A stretch of DNA of 64,000 nucleotides, from the NCBI RefSeq assembly GCF_036345255.1, contig NZ_CP107783.1, positions 7,176,001 to 7,240,000 of the forward strand, given 5' to 3'. The notes beneath the pieces were generated by a model, which was not told where the DNA came from, did not search any database, and saw nothing but the letters and a program-made list of their open reading frames with translations. Of the stretch, positions 56,628 through 64,000 are shown piece after piece. Position numbers and translations under genes: made by a program. This DNA comes from Streptomyces sp. NBC_00569. GTDB taxonomy: Bacteria; Actinomycetota; Actinomycetes; Streptomycetales; Streptomycetaceae. Position 1 is the first letter of the stretch; every line of letters starts with the position of its first letter.

Positions 56628-59129
56628 ATGTCCGTACTGACGCGCGACGAAGCGCAGACCCGAGCTCAGCTCATCGACGTCCAGCGGTACACGATCGACC
56701 TCGATCTCACCCGCGGAGCCGACACCTTCGACTCCACCACCGTCATCGGTTTCACCACCCGCACGGCCGGAGACACCTTCGTCGAGGTCAGGCCCGCCGC
56801 CCTGCGATCCGTCACCCTCGACGGACACCCCCTGGACCCCGCCGCACTCGACGACAACCGGCTCCCCCTCACCGGCCTCACCCCCGGCCCCCACGAACTG
56901 CGCGTCGAAGCCGCCATGGCCTACTCGCACACCGGCGAAGGCATGCACCGCTTTACCGACCCCACCGACGGCGAGACGTACACCTACACGCAGCTGTTCA
57001 TGGAAGACGTCCAGCGCGTCTTCGCCGCCTTCGACCAGCCCGACCTCAAGGCCGTCTTCGACCTCACCGTCACCGCCCCCGACGGCTGGACCGTCCTCGC
57101 CAACGGCGTCACCGAAGACCTCGGCGACGGCACATGGCGGGCCGCCACCACCCCCCTCCTGTCCACCTACCTCGTCGCCGTCGCCGCGGGCCCCTGGCAC
57201 TCCGTGCGCACCGAACACCGCGGACTGCCCTTCGGCATCCACTGCCGCCGCTCCCTCGCCCCCTACCTCGACGCGGACGCCGAGGAAATCCTCGACATCA
57301 CCCGCGCCTGCTACGACCGCTACCACGAGAAGTTCGAGGAGCCCTACCCCTTCGACTCCTACGACCAGGCGTTCGTCCCCGAATTCAACGCCGGCGCCAT
57401 GGAGAACCCCGGACTCGTCACCTTCCGCGACGAGTTCATCCACCGCTCCGCCGTCACCGACACCGAACGCCAGACCCGCGCCATGGTCATCGCCCACGAA
57501 ATGGCCCACATGTGGTTCGGCGACCTCGTCACCCTCCGATGGTGGGACGACATCTGGCTCAACGAGTCCTTCGCCGAATACATGGGCTACCAGACCCTCA
57601 CCGAAGCAACCCGCTTCACCGGCACCTGGGTCGACTTCGGAGTGGCCCGCAAAGCCTGGGGATACGACGCCGACCAGCGCCCCTCCACCCACCCCGTCGC
57701 CCCCGACGCCGACGCCGTCCCCGACACGGCGTCCGCCCTGCTCAACTTCGACGGCATCTCCTACGCCAAGGGCGCCTCCGCACTGCGCCAACTCGTCGCC
57801 TGGCTCGGCGAGAAGGACTTCCTCGCCGGCATCAACACCCACTTCCGGCGCCACAAGTTCGCCAACGCCACCCTCGCCGACTTCATCGCCTCCCTCGCCC
57901 ACCACACCGACCGCGACGTCCACGCCTGGGCCGACACCTGGCTGCGCACCACCGGCGTCGACACCCTCACCGCCACCGTCACCGAACACCCCGGACAGAC
58001 GGCACTCACCCTCACCCGCGACGGCAGCCGCCCCCACCGCATCACCGTCGGCATCTACGACCGCGACCTCATCGACGGCGCCACCCTCGTCCGCCGCGAA
58101 CTGAGCGAAGTCGACCTTCCCGCCGACGGCGAACACAGCCTCCCCGGCCCCCGCCCCGCCCTCGTCGTCCCCAACGACCAGGACCTCACCTACGCCAAGA
58201 TCCGCCTCGACCCCCACTCCGAGGAAGCCGCCCTGCGCGGCCTCTCCCGCGTCCCCGACCCCCTCACCCGCGCCGTCCTGTGGAACTGCCTGCGCGACAT
58301 GGTCCGCGACGGCGAACTCGAACCCCTCACCTACCTCGAAGCCGCCCGCGCCCACCTCCCCGGCGAACGCGAACTCGCCAACGTCCAGGGCGTCCTCGCC
58401 TTCGCCCGCACCCAGATCGCCGACCACTACACCACCCCCACCGAACGCCCCGACGCCCTCGCCCTCCTCACCGACCTGTGCACCGACCTCATCCGCCGCA
58501 CCGAGGACGGCAGCGACCCGGGCCTGCGCCTCACCGCCGTGCGCACCCTCATCGACAGCGCCGCACACGCCGACACCATCCGCGACTGGTACGACAGCGG
58601 CAGCGTCCCCGGCGGCCCCGAACTCGACCCCGAACTGCGCTGGCGCATCCTCGGCCGCCTCTGCGTACTCGGCGCCGTCGACGACGCGGTCATCGAGGCC
58701 GAACTCACCCAGGACCCCAGCGCCACCGGCCGGCAGGGCGCCGCTCACTGCCGCGCCGCCCTGCCCGACCCCGAGGCCAAACGCGCCGCCTGGGACGCCA
58801 TGTTCACCACCGACGAGCTCTCCAACTACCTCTTCACCGCCACCGCCCAGGGCTTCTGGCAGCCCGAACAGAACGACCTCCTGCACCCCTACGTGGCCCG
58901 CTACTTCCCCGACGCCGTGGCCGTCGCCCACCGCCGCGGCCCCGCCATCGCCGACGCCGCCGGACGCCACGCCTTCCCCGCCCACGCCATCGACACCCAC
59001 ACCCTCACCCTCGGCGAAAGCTGCATCGCGGACGACGACCCCATCCCCGCCCTGCGCCGCCGCCTCGCCGACCAGCTCGACGACCTCGCCCGCGCCTTGA
59101 AGATCAGGACAGCCACCGCCGCGTCCTAG
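56628..59129 (+). CDS. pepN: Aminopeptidase N (M1 family)
   Basis: 833 residues from the ATG at 56628 (MSVLTRDEAQTRAQL). GAMEN at residues 256-260 binds the substrate N-terminus. The zinc motif is H290-E291-M-A-H294 with the third ligand Glu313 (NESFAEY). A C-terminal helical domain (about 440-833) completes the Streptomyces-type PepN. Cytosolic; trims N-terminal residues of peptides with broad specificity. A perfect 13-base hairpin follows the stop. Confidence 0.95.
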   Translation: MSVLTRDEAQTRAQLIDVQRYTIDLDLTRGADTFDSTTVIGFTTRTAGDTFVEVRPAALRSVTLDGHPLDPAALDDNRLPLTGLTPGPHELRVEAAMAYSHTGEGMHRFTDPTDGETYTYTQLFMEDVQRVFAAFDQPDLKAVFDLTVTAPDGWTVLANGVTEDLGDGTWRAATTPLLSTYLVAVAAGPWHSVRTEHRGLPFGIHCRRSLAPYLDADAEEILDITRACYDRYHEKFEEPYPFDSYDQAFVPEFNAGAMENPGLVTFRDEFIHRSAVTDTERQTRAMVIAHEMAHMWFGDLVTLRWWDDIWLNESFAEYMGYQTLTEATRFTGTWVDFGVARKAWGYDADQRPSTHPVAPDADAVPDTASALLNFDGISYAKGASALRQLVAWLGEKDFLAGINTHFRRHKFANATLADFIASLAHHTDRDVHAWADTWLRTTGVDTLTATVTEHPGQTALTLTRDGSRPHRITVGIYDRDLIDGATLVRRELSEVDLPADGEHSLPGPRPALVVPNDQDLTYAKIRLDPHSEEAALRGLSRVPDPLTRAVLWNCLRDMVRDGELEPLTYLEAARAHLPGERELANVQGVLAFARTQIADHYTTPTERPDALALLTDLCTDLIRRTEDGSDPGLRLTAVRTLIDSAAHADTIRDWYDSGSVPGGPELDPELRWRILGRLCVLGAVDDAVIEAELTQDPSATGRQGAAHCRAALPDPEAKRAAWDAMFTTDELSNYLFTATAQGFWQPEQNDLLHPYVARYFPDAVAVAHRRGPAIADAAGRHAFPAHAIDTHTLTLGESCIADDDPIPALRRRLADQLDDLARALKIRTATAAS

Positions 59130-59139
59130 GACCCGGCAC

Positions 59140-59170
59140 GTACGGGGTCCGGCCGCACCGGACCCCGTAC
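59140..59170 (+). terminator. Perfect 13-bp hairpin after pepN
   Basis: GTACGGGGTCCGG (59140-59152) pairs fully with CCGGACCCCGTAC (59158-59170), five-base loop, starting 10 bases after the pepN stop. No T-run. Confidence 0.8.
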
Positions 59171-59306
59171 CACCAACCGCCCCGCCCCCACCCAATCCCC
59201 GTACCGCAGTACCACTTTCGGGTTCCGATCGTTGTGATGACCGGGCACGCCACCGCCACCGCAGACAGGCTGGAGGCCCCGCCCCGCGCACCCGAAGGAC
59301 ACCGCC

Positions 59307-60737
59307 ATGAGCAACCCGCCGCCCCTCGCCGGAGGCCCCCAAGGCCCCCAAGCCCTGCGGCCGTTGCTCGACACCGTCCTCGACGCACTCCACGACGGAG
59401 CCACCGCCCGAGGCGGCCCCCTCCCCGCCGGCGGCCCCCACACCGTCACCACCCGCCTGCGCGAGCTCACCGGCGACCCCCTGCCCGACCACGGCAGCGG
59501 CCCCGACACCGCGCTGCGCACCCTCGTACAGGCCCTCGCCGAAGGCGCCGCCGACCCCGCCGACCCCCTGTGCGCGGCCCACCTCCACTGCCCGCCCCTC
59601 GCCCTCGCGACCGCCGCCGACCTCGCCGTGTCCGCCCTCAACCCCTCCATGGACTCCTGGGACCAGGCCCCCGCCGCATCCGCCCTCGAAACCCTCGTCA
59701 CCGACGCACTCGCCCACGAGGTCTACGGCGACACAGACCACCCCGGCAGGCCCGGTCGGTCAGACAGGACCGGCCGGCCCGGCCACCCCCAGGCACTGGT
59801 CACCACCGGCGGCACCGAAGCCAACCAGCTCGCCGTCCTCCTCGCCCGCGAGAGCCACGCCTCACAGGGCCCCCTCCAGCTCATCACCGGCGCCAACGCC
59901 CACCACTCCCTGCCCCGCGCCGCCTGGCTCCTCGGCCTGCCCGACCCCGTCACCGTGCCCGCGCCCTCCGGCACCCTCGACCCCGCGGCGCTCGACGAAG
60001 CCCTCACCGACCTGCCCGGACCCAAACTCGTCACCGCCACCGCCGGAACGACCGACGCGGGCCTCATCGACCCCCTCACGGAGATCGCCGACGTCTGCGA
60101 ACACCACGGTGCCCGCCTCCACATCGACGCGGCCTACGGCGCCGGGCTCCTGTTCAGCCCCACCCGCCGCGCACAGCTCACCGGCCTCGACCGCGCCGCC
60201 ACCGTCACCCTCGACCTCCACAAACTCGGCTGGCAACCCGTCGCCGCCGGCCTCCTCGCCGTACGCGACCCCGCCGACCTCACCCCCCTCACCCACCACG
60301 CCGACTACCTCAACGCCGACGACGACACCGAAGCCGGCCTGCCCGACCTCCTCGACCGCTCCCTGCGCACCACCCGACGCCCCGACATCCTCAAAATCGC
60401 CGTCACCCTCAAAGCCCTGGGCCGCACCGGACTCGGCGCCCTCGTCGACCAAGTCTGCGACCAGGCAGAGGAGTTCGCCGCCACCCTGCAAGCCCACCCC
60501 GACTTCGAGCTCTACGACACCCCCACCCTCAGCACCGTCCTCTTCCGCCCCCACAGCGCATCCGACGAGTGCACCGCCCACATCCGCCGCACCCTCCTCA
60601 CCCAAGGCCGCGCCGTGCTCGGCCGCGCCCGCATGGACGGCCGGCTCTGGCTCAAAGCCACCCTGCTCAACCCGCACACCCAGCCGGGCGACCTGGCCCA
60701 GCTGCTGAAACTGGTGGAAGGAAACACATCCCGATGA
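59307..60737 (+). CDS. desA: PLP-dependent lysine decarboxylase, DesA-like
   Basis: 476 residues from the ATG at 59307 (AAGGAC upstream). Group II PLP decarboxylase: LVTTGGTEANQLAVLLAR, HIDAAYGAGLLFS with the cofactor-binding Asp274, and DLHKLGWQP with the Schiff-base Lys306. The start LRPLLDTVLDAL resembles DesA, which makes cadaverine for desferrioxamine. A Gly/Arg/Pro-rich insertion (about residues 144-162) is unusual. desB starts in the stop codon. I saw no iron-box-like palindrome in the 177 bases upstream. Another diamine or amino acid substrate remains possible. Confidence 0.78.
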   Translation: MSNPPPLAGGPQGPQALRPLLDTVLDALHDGATARGGPLPAGGPHTVTTRLRELTGDPLPDHGSGPDTALRTLVQALAEGAADPADPLCAAHLHCPPLALATAADLAVSALNPSMDSWDQAPAASALETLVTDALAHEVYGDTDHPGRPGRSDRTGRPGHPQALVTTGGTEANQLAVLLARESHASQGPLQLITGANAHHSLPRAAWLLGLPDPVTVPAPSGTLDPAALDEALTDLPGPKLVTATAGTTDAGLIDPLTEIADVCEHHGARLHIDAAYGAGLLFSPTRRAQLTGLDRAATVTLDLHKLGWQPVAAGLLAVRDPADLTPLTHHADYLNADDDTEAGLPDLLDRSLRTTRRPDILKIAVTLKALGRTGLGALVDQVCDQAEEFAATLQAHPDFELYDTPTLSTVLFRPHSASDECTAHIRRTLLTQGRAVLGRARMDGRLWLKATLLNPHTQPGDLAQLLKLVEGNTSR

Positions 60738-62170
60738 CCACCGCGCCCACCCCCAGGCCCCCGCGACCCGAAGCACCCCGCGACCTCGTCGGCATCGGCA
60801 TCGGCCCCTTCAACCTCTCCCTCGCCGCTCTCGCCCACCCCCTCACCGAACTCGACACCGCCTTCTACGAACAACGCCCCGCCTTCCACTGGCACCCCGG
60901 CCTCCTCATCGACGGCGCCACCCTCCAAGTCCCCTTCCTCGCCGACCTCGTCACCCTCGCCGACCCCGCAAGCCACTGGACGTTCCTCAACTACCTCAAA
61001 ACCCGCGAACGCCTCTTCCCCTTCTACTTCGCCGAGCGCTTCCACATCCAGCGCGCCGAATACGACGCCTACTGCCGCTGGGTCAGCGAAAACCTCCCCG
61101 GACTCCACTTCGGCCACCAGGTCGAAGCCGTCCGCTGGAACCCCGAACACCGCCTCTTCGAAGTCGACTTCAGCCAACTCGACACCGAAGGCGAAGCCGA
61201 AGCACTAGGCCGCACCTACACCAAGAACGTCGTACTCGGCGTCGGCACCGCCCCCTACATCCCCGAACCCCTGCGCCCCCTCGCCGAAGCCCCCACCGTC
61301 CCCGTCATCCACTCCGCCGACTACCTCACCCACCGCGAAGAACTCCTCGCCGCCGACCACATCACCGTCATCGGATCAGGCCAGTCCGGTGCCGAGATCT
61401 TCCTCGACCTCCTCAAGAACCGCCCCCAAGGCCGGGAAAAACTCCACTGGCTCGCCCGCAGCGAAGCCTTCGCCCCCATGGAGTACTCCAAGCTCGGCCT
61501 CGAACACTTCACCCCCGACTACACCCGCTACTTCCACCACCTCCCCGAAGACGTACGCGACGGACTCGTCCCCGCCCAATGGCAGCTCCACAAAGGCATC
61601 GACGCCGAAACCATCGCCGCCATCCACGACGAGCTCTACCAGCGCACCCTCCACGGAGGCTGGCCCGACGCCACCCTCACCCCCGGCGTCCTCGTCCGCA
61701 CCGCCGGCCGCGTCGCCACCACCAGAGTCGAACTCCACCTCGAACACCGACGGCAGAACACCCGCTCCCGCCTCACCACCGACGCCGTCGTCCTCGCCAC
61801 CGGCTACCGCGAGCGCCCCCTCGACCAGATCCTCACCGGCCTGGCCCCCCACCTGCGCCGCGACAACGCCGAACGCCCCCGCATCGACGAACAGTTCCGC
61901 CTCGTCCTCGACCCCACCGTCACCGACACCGGCAGCAACGTCTACGTACAGAACGCCGAACGCCACAGCCACGGAGTCGGCGCCCCCGACCTCGGCCTCG
62001 CCGCCTGGCGCAGCGCCACCATCCTCAACACCCTCACGGGCAAGGACCCCTACCCCCTACCGCAGCGCACCGCCTTCACCACCTTCGGCCTCACCACCGA
62101 CGAAAACCGCGCCCCCCGGACCCAGTCCGGAGAACGCGGCACATCTCATCTCATCGAGCTCAAGAACTAG
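60734..62170 (+). CDS. desB: Lysine/diamine N6-hydroxylase, DesB-like flavoprotein
   Basis: 478 residues. FAD-binding GIGIGPFNLSLAAL, the substrate-region FLADLVTLADPASHWTFLNYLK, NADPH-binding VIGSGQSGAEIFLDLL and the C-terminal ATGYRERPLDQIL plus GVGAPDLGLAAWRSATILN are characteristic of the IucD/DesB N-hydroxylases. It hydroxylates the terminal amine of cadaverine (or lysine) for hydroxamate siderophores. It is co-translated with desA. No desC acyltransferase or desD synthetase follows: the next gene is on the opposite strand and its stop overlaps by four bases. The tail beyond TAFTTFGLTT (about 20 residues) is not typical. Confidence 0.85.
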   Translation: MTTAPTPRPPRPEAPRDLVGIGIGPFNLSLAALAHPLTELDTAFYEQRPAFHWHPGLLIDGATLQVPFLADLVTLADPASHWTFLNYLKTRERLFPFYFAERFHIQRAEYDAYCRWVSENLPGLHFGHQVEAVRWNPEHRLFEVDFSQLDTEGEAEALGRTYTKNVVLGVGTAPYIPEPLRPLAEAPTVPVIHSADYLTHREELLAADHITVIGSGQSGAEIFLDLLKNRPQGREKLHWLARSEAFAPMEYSKLGLEHFTPDYTRYFHHLPEDVRDGLVPAQWQLHKGIDAETIAAIHDELYQRTLHGGWPDATLTPGVLVRTAGRVATTRVELHLEHRRQNTRSRLTTDAVVLATGYRERPLDQILTGLAPHLRRDNAERPRIDEQFRLVLDPTVTDTGSNVYVQNAERHSHGVGAPDLGLAAWRSATILNTLTGKDPYPLPQRTAFTTFGLTTDENRAPRTQSGERGTSHLIELKN

Positions 62171-63966
62171 AACACCGGCGTACCGTCCCGCGTCAGCCGC
62201 CAGTCCACCGAAGCGAACTCCGCCGGGTCCAGGGTGCCCTTCGCGGTCACCCACTCGGCGATCCGCGTACGGATCTCCGTCGACTCCGACCACAGCTCCT
62301 GCGCCGACGCCACATGCGGGAACGCCCCACCACCGTTCGCCCGGTAGTTGTTCACCGCGAACACGAACTTCTGCGCGTCGTCCAGCGCCGCACCCTGATA
62401 CGTCAGGTTCTTGATCCGCGAACCCGCCGCCTGCGCGACGTCGATGTCGTACGAAAGCCCCGACACATAGTCGTAGTTGTAGTCCGGCCGGTTGTTCGCG
62501 TTCGTCAGCTTGTCCACGTCCACGACCGCACCCGCCGCCGTCTGTACGAAGTACTCCGCAGAGAACTCCAGGTACGCCCGCACCTGCGCCCCCGTCATCA
62601 ACTTCGCGACCAGCGTGTTGTCGTACACGTACAGACCCGACAGATCCCGGATCGTCACCTCGCCCGCCGGGATCGACGACGTACGCGAGAACGGCGAAGC
62701 CTGCGAAAGGACCGGCAGCGACGCGTACTCCGTCGACGCCAGCGCCTTCTTCACCACATCCGCCTGCACCGTGTTGATCAGGTCGATGATCGGCGCGTCC
62801 TTGTACCGCGCGTCGACCGTCGTCAGCTCCACCGTCGCCCGGCCCACGACCTGATTCACGTACGTCACCACCGCGGCATGCTCGTCCCGCAGCAGCTTCG
62901 TGATCTTCGGATCGTCCGCGACCGTCCTGGAGTCACGCAGCGACGCCTTGACGGACTCGACCGACCAACGCCCCTTCTCCCACACCAGATCGAAGTCGAA
63001 CAGCGTCAGCCGCTCCGCGAAGCACAACGGCTCCGACAGCACGACCGCCTTGCCCGTCTTCTCGTTCGTCACCAGCTGCTGGGGAATCTCCACATGCGCG
63101 TGCCCCACGAGAATCGCGTCGATACCCGGCACCAGCCGCGCCACATTCGCCGCCGCGTTCTCCACGTACGGAACCTGATCCCCGTACGACGACGTACCCG
63201 AAGCCCCCGAGTGCGCCGACACGATCACCACGTCCGCACCCATCGACCGCAGCTTCGGAACCCACTTCGCGGCCTGCTCCTCAAGCCCGGGGAACTTCAA
63301 CTTGCCCTGCACATAAGCCTTGTCCCAGATCGCGATCCCCGGATTCGTCAGCCCGAGCACCGCCACCTTCACGTCCCTGCCGTGCGGCGTGCGTAGCCGC
63401 TTCATGAAGTACGGCGGGAACGCGGGCTTCTCCGTCTTCGCATCCACCGCGTTCGCACCCAGCAGCGGGAAGTCACACTGCGACTCGAATTTACGCAGCG
63501 TCTCGATCCCGTAGTTGAACTCGTGGTTCCCCAGCGCCACCGCGTCATAGCCGATCGAATTCATCGCCTGAGCCATCGGATGCACCGGACCACCCTTCGC
63601 GGTGATCGGATCCACCTTCGCGAAGTAGTACGTCAGCGGCGTCCCCTGGATCGTGTCACCCGCGTCGATCAGCAGCGTGTTGTGCCGGCCCCGCTCCGCA
63701 CGGATCTCCTCCACCAGCGTCGAGATCCGCGACAGACCCATCGCGTTACCCGCCGGATCCGAGTACTCCGCGTCCTTGAAATAGTCCCAGTTGAAGACAT
63801 GACCATGCAGGTCCGTCGTCCCCATGACGGTGAACGAGTAACGCTTGTGCCCCTTCGGCCGCCCCCCGTGCGCCTGCGCGGCCGGCGCCGACACCGCCCC
63901 GGTCAACGCCACGGCCGCACCCGTAGCAGCGGACTTGCCCAGAAACTTCCGGCGATTCAACGGCAT
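62167..63966 (-). CDS. Tat-exported 5'-nucleotidase/2',3'-cyclic phosphodiesterase family protein
   Basis: 599 residues. The Tat signal MPLNRRKFLGKSAATGAAVA has the twin Arg and a hydrophobic region to about residue 32. The calcineurin-like domain shows MGTTDLHGHVFNWD, DAGDTIQGTP, GNHEFNYG, and VGHAHVEIP (dimetal ligands); the C-terminal 5'-nucleotidase domain includes FVFAVNNYRANGGGAFP for base stacking. It releases phosphate and nucleosides from extracellular nucleotides. GGAGGGG lies before the ATG. It converges with desB, stop codons overlapping by four bases. Confidence 0.92.
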   Translation of the reverse strand: MPLNRRKFLGKSAATGAAVALTGAVSAPAAQAHGGRPKGHKRYSFTVMGTTDLHGHVFNWDYFKDAEYSDPAGNAMGLSRISTLVEEIRAERGRHNTLLIDAGDTIQGTPLTYYFAKVDPITAKGGPVHPMAQAMNSIGYDAVALGNHEFNYGIETLRKFESQCDFPLLGANAVDAKTEKPAFPPYFMKRLRTPHGRDVKVAVLGLTNPGIAIWDKAYVQGKLKFPGLEEQAAKWVPKLRSMGADVVIVSAHSGASGTSSYGDQVPYVENAAANVARLVPGIDAILVGHAHVEIPQQLVTNEKTGKAVVLSEPLCFAERLTLFDFDLVWEKGRWSVESVKASLRDSRTVADDPKITKLLRDEHAAVVTYVNQVVGRATVELTTVDARYKDAPIIDLINTVQADVVKKALASTEYASLPVLSQASPFSRTSSIPAGEVTIRDLSGLYVYDNTLVAKLMTGAQVRAYLEFSAEYFVQTAAGAVVDVDKLTNANNRPDYNYDYVSGLSYDIDVAQAAGSRIKNLTYQGAALDDAQKFVFAVNNYRANGGGAFPHVASAQELWSESTEIRTRIAEWVTAKGTLDPAEFASVDWRLTRDGTPVF

Positions 63967-64000
63967 CTCAGATCCCCTCCGGCACCACTCATCGACAGTT

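Noticed and set aside
59130..59306. Iron-regulator (DmdR/IdeR) box before desA
   Set aside because: No sequence resembling TTAGGTTAGGCTAACCTAA was found on either strand in this stretch.
56013..59741. Long minus-strand open frame (about 1242 codons) opposite pepN
   Set aside because: Its translation is Gly/Val/Glu low-complexity, typical of antisense frames in this GC content; pepN on the plus strand has all M1 peptidase motifs.

Overview
The window is very high-GC (roughly 70 percent or more by eye) with dense, often stop-start overlapping genes, GGAGG-type ribosome binding sites and many Streptomyces-type families: gltBD, a Tat-exported 5'-nucleotidase, a PepN with close relatives in streptomycetes, DesA/DesB-like enzymes and a GH46 chitosanase. 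I read it as a Streptomyces (or very close actinomycete) chromosome. No rRNA, tRNA, intact insertion sequence or CRISPR array was seen. All function calls rest on motifs, family recall and context; no search was run.

Left part (1-14.6 kb): three ADP-ribosylglycohydrolase-family genes, the first cut by the window edge, sit behind a LacI regulator with a clear operator. A VIT1/CCC1 membrane protein and glutamate synthase (gltB-gltD) follow, then a DUF1963-like protein, a chitosanase and a rhomboid protease.

Middle part (14.7-50.6 kb): this is largely a steroid-nucleus catabolic region. Rings A/B are handled by kstD (delta-1 dehydrogenation), kshA/kshB (9-alpha-hydroxylation), hsaA/hsaB (hydroxylation of the secosteroid phenol), hsaC (ring cleavage), hsaD (C-C hydrolysis) and hsaE-hsaF-hsaG (the released dienoate to pyruvate and propionyl-CoA). 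Rings C/D are handled by fadD3, several acyl-CoA dehydrogenases (fadE30, a fadE31-type pair and one beside fadD3), enoyl-CoA hydratase-family enzymes, ipdF, ipdC, echA20, a fused ipdA-ipdB and fadA6. A KstR2-type TetR gene lies inside the C/D set, and two matching palindromes sit at C/D divergent promoters. An IclR gene lies between the two A/B operons, and each A/B operon carries the same different palindrome at the same distance from a possible -10 box. No sterol side-chain or Mce uptake genes are present. A cold-shock protein, a DEAD-box helicase and a secreted phosphatase interrupt the region.

Right part (50.6-64 kb): an ankyrin/HEAT-repeat protein, a zinc-metallopeptidase-like protein, a GH35 beta-galactosidase divergent from an AraC regulator, a small chorismate mutase, PepN, a desA-desB-like siderophore pair lacking desC/desD, and a 5'-nucleotidase.

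Features that ordinary genes do not explain include an 11-unit, about 37-bp degenerate tandem repeat (22151-22545), smaller repeats beside hsaD and the HAD gene, a twin 29-30-bp motif around the GH35 gene, and several paired palindromes that look like operators of the local regulators.
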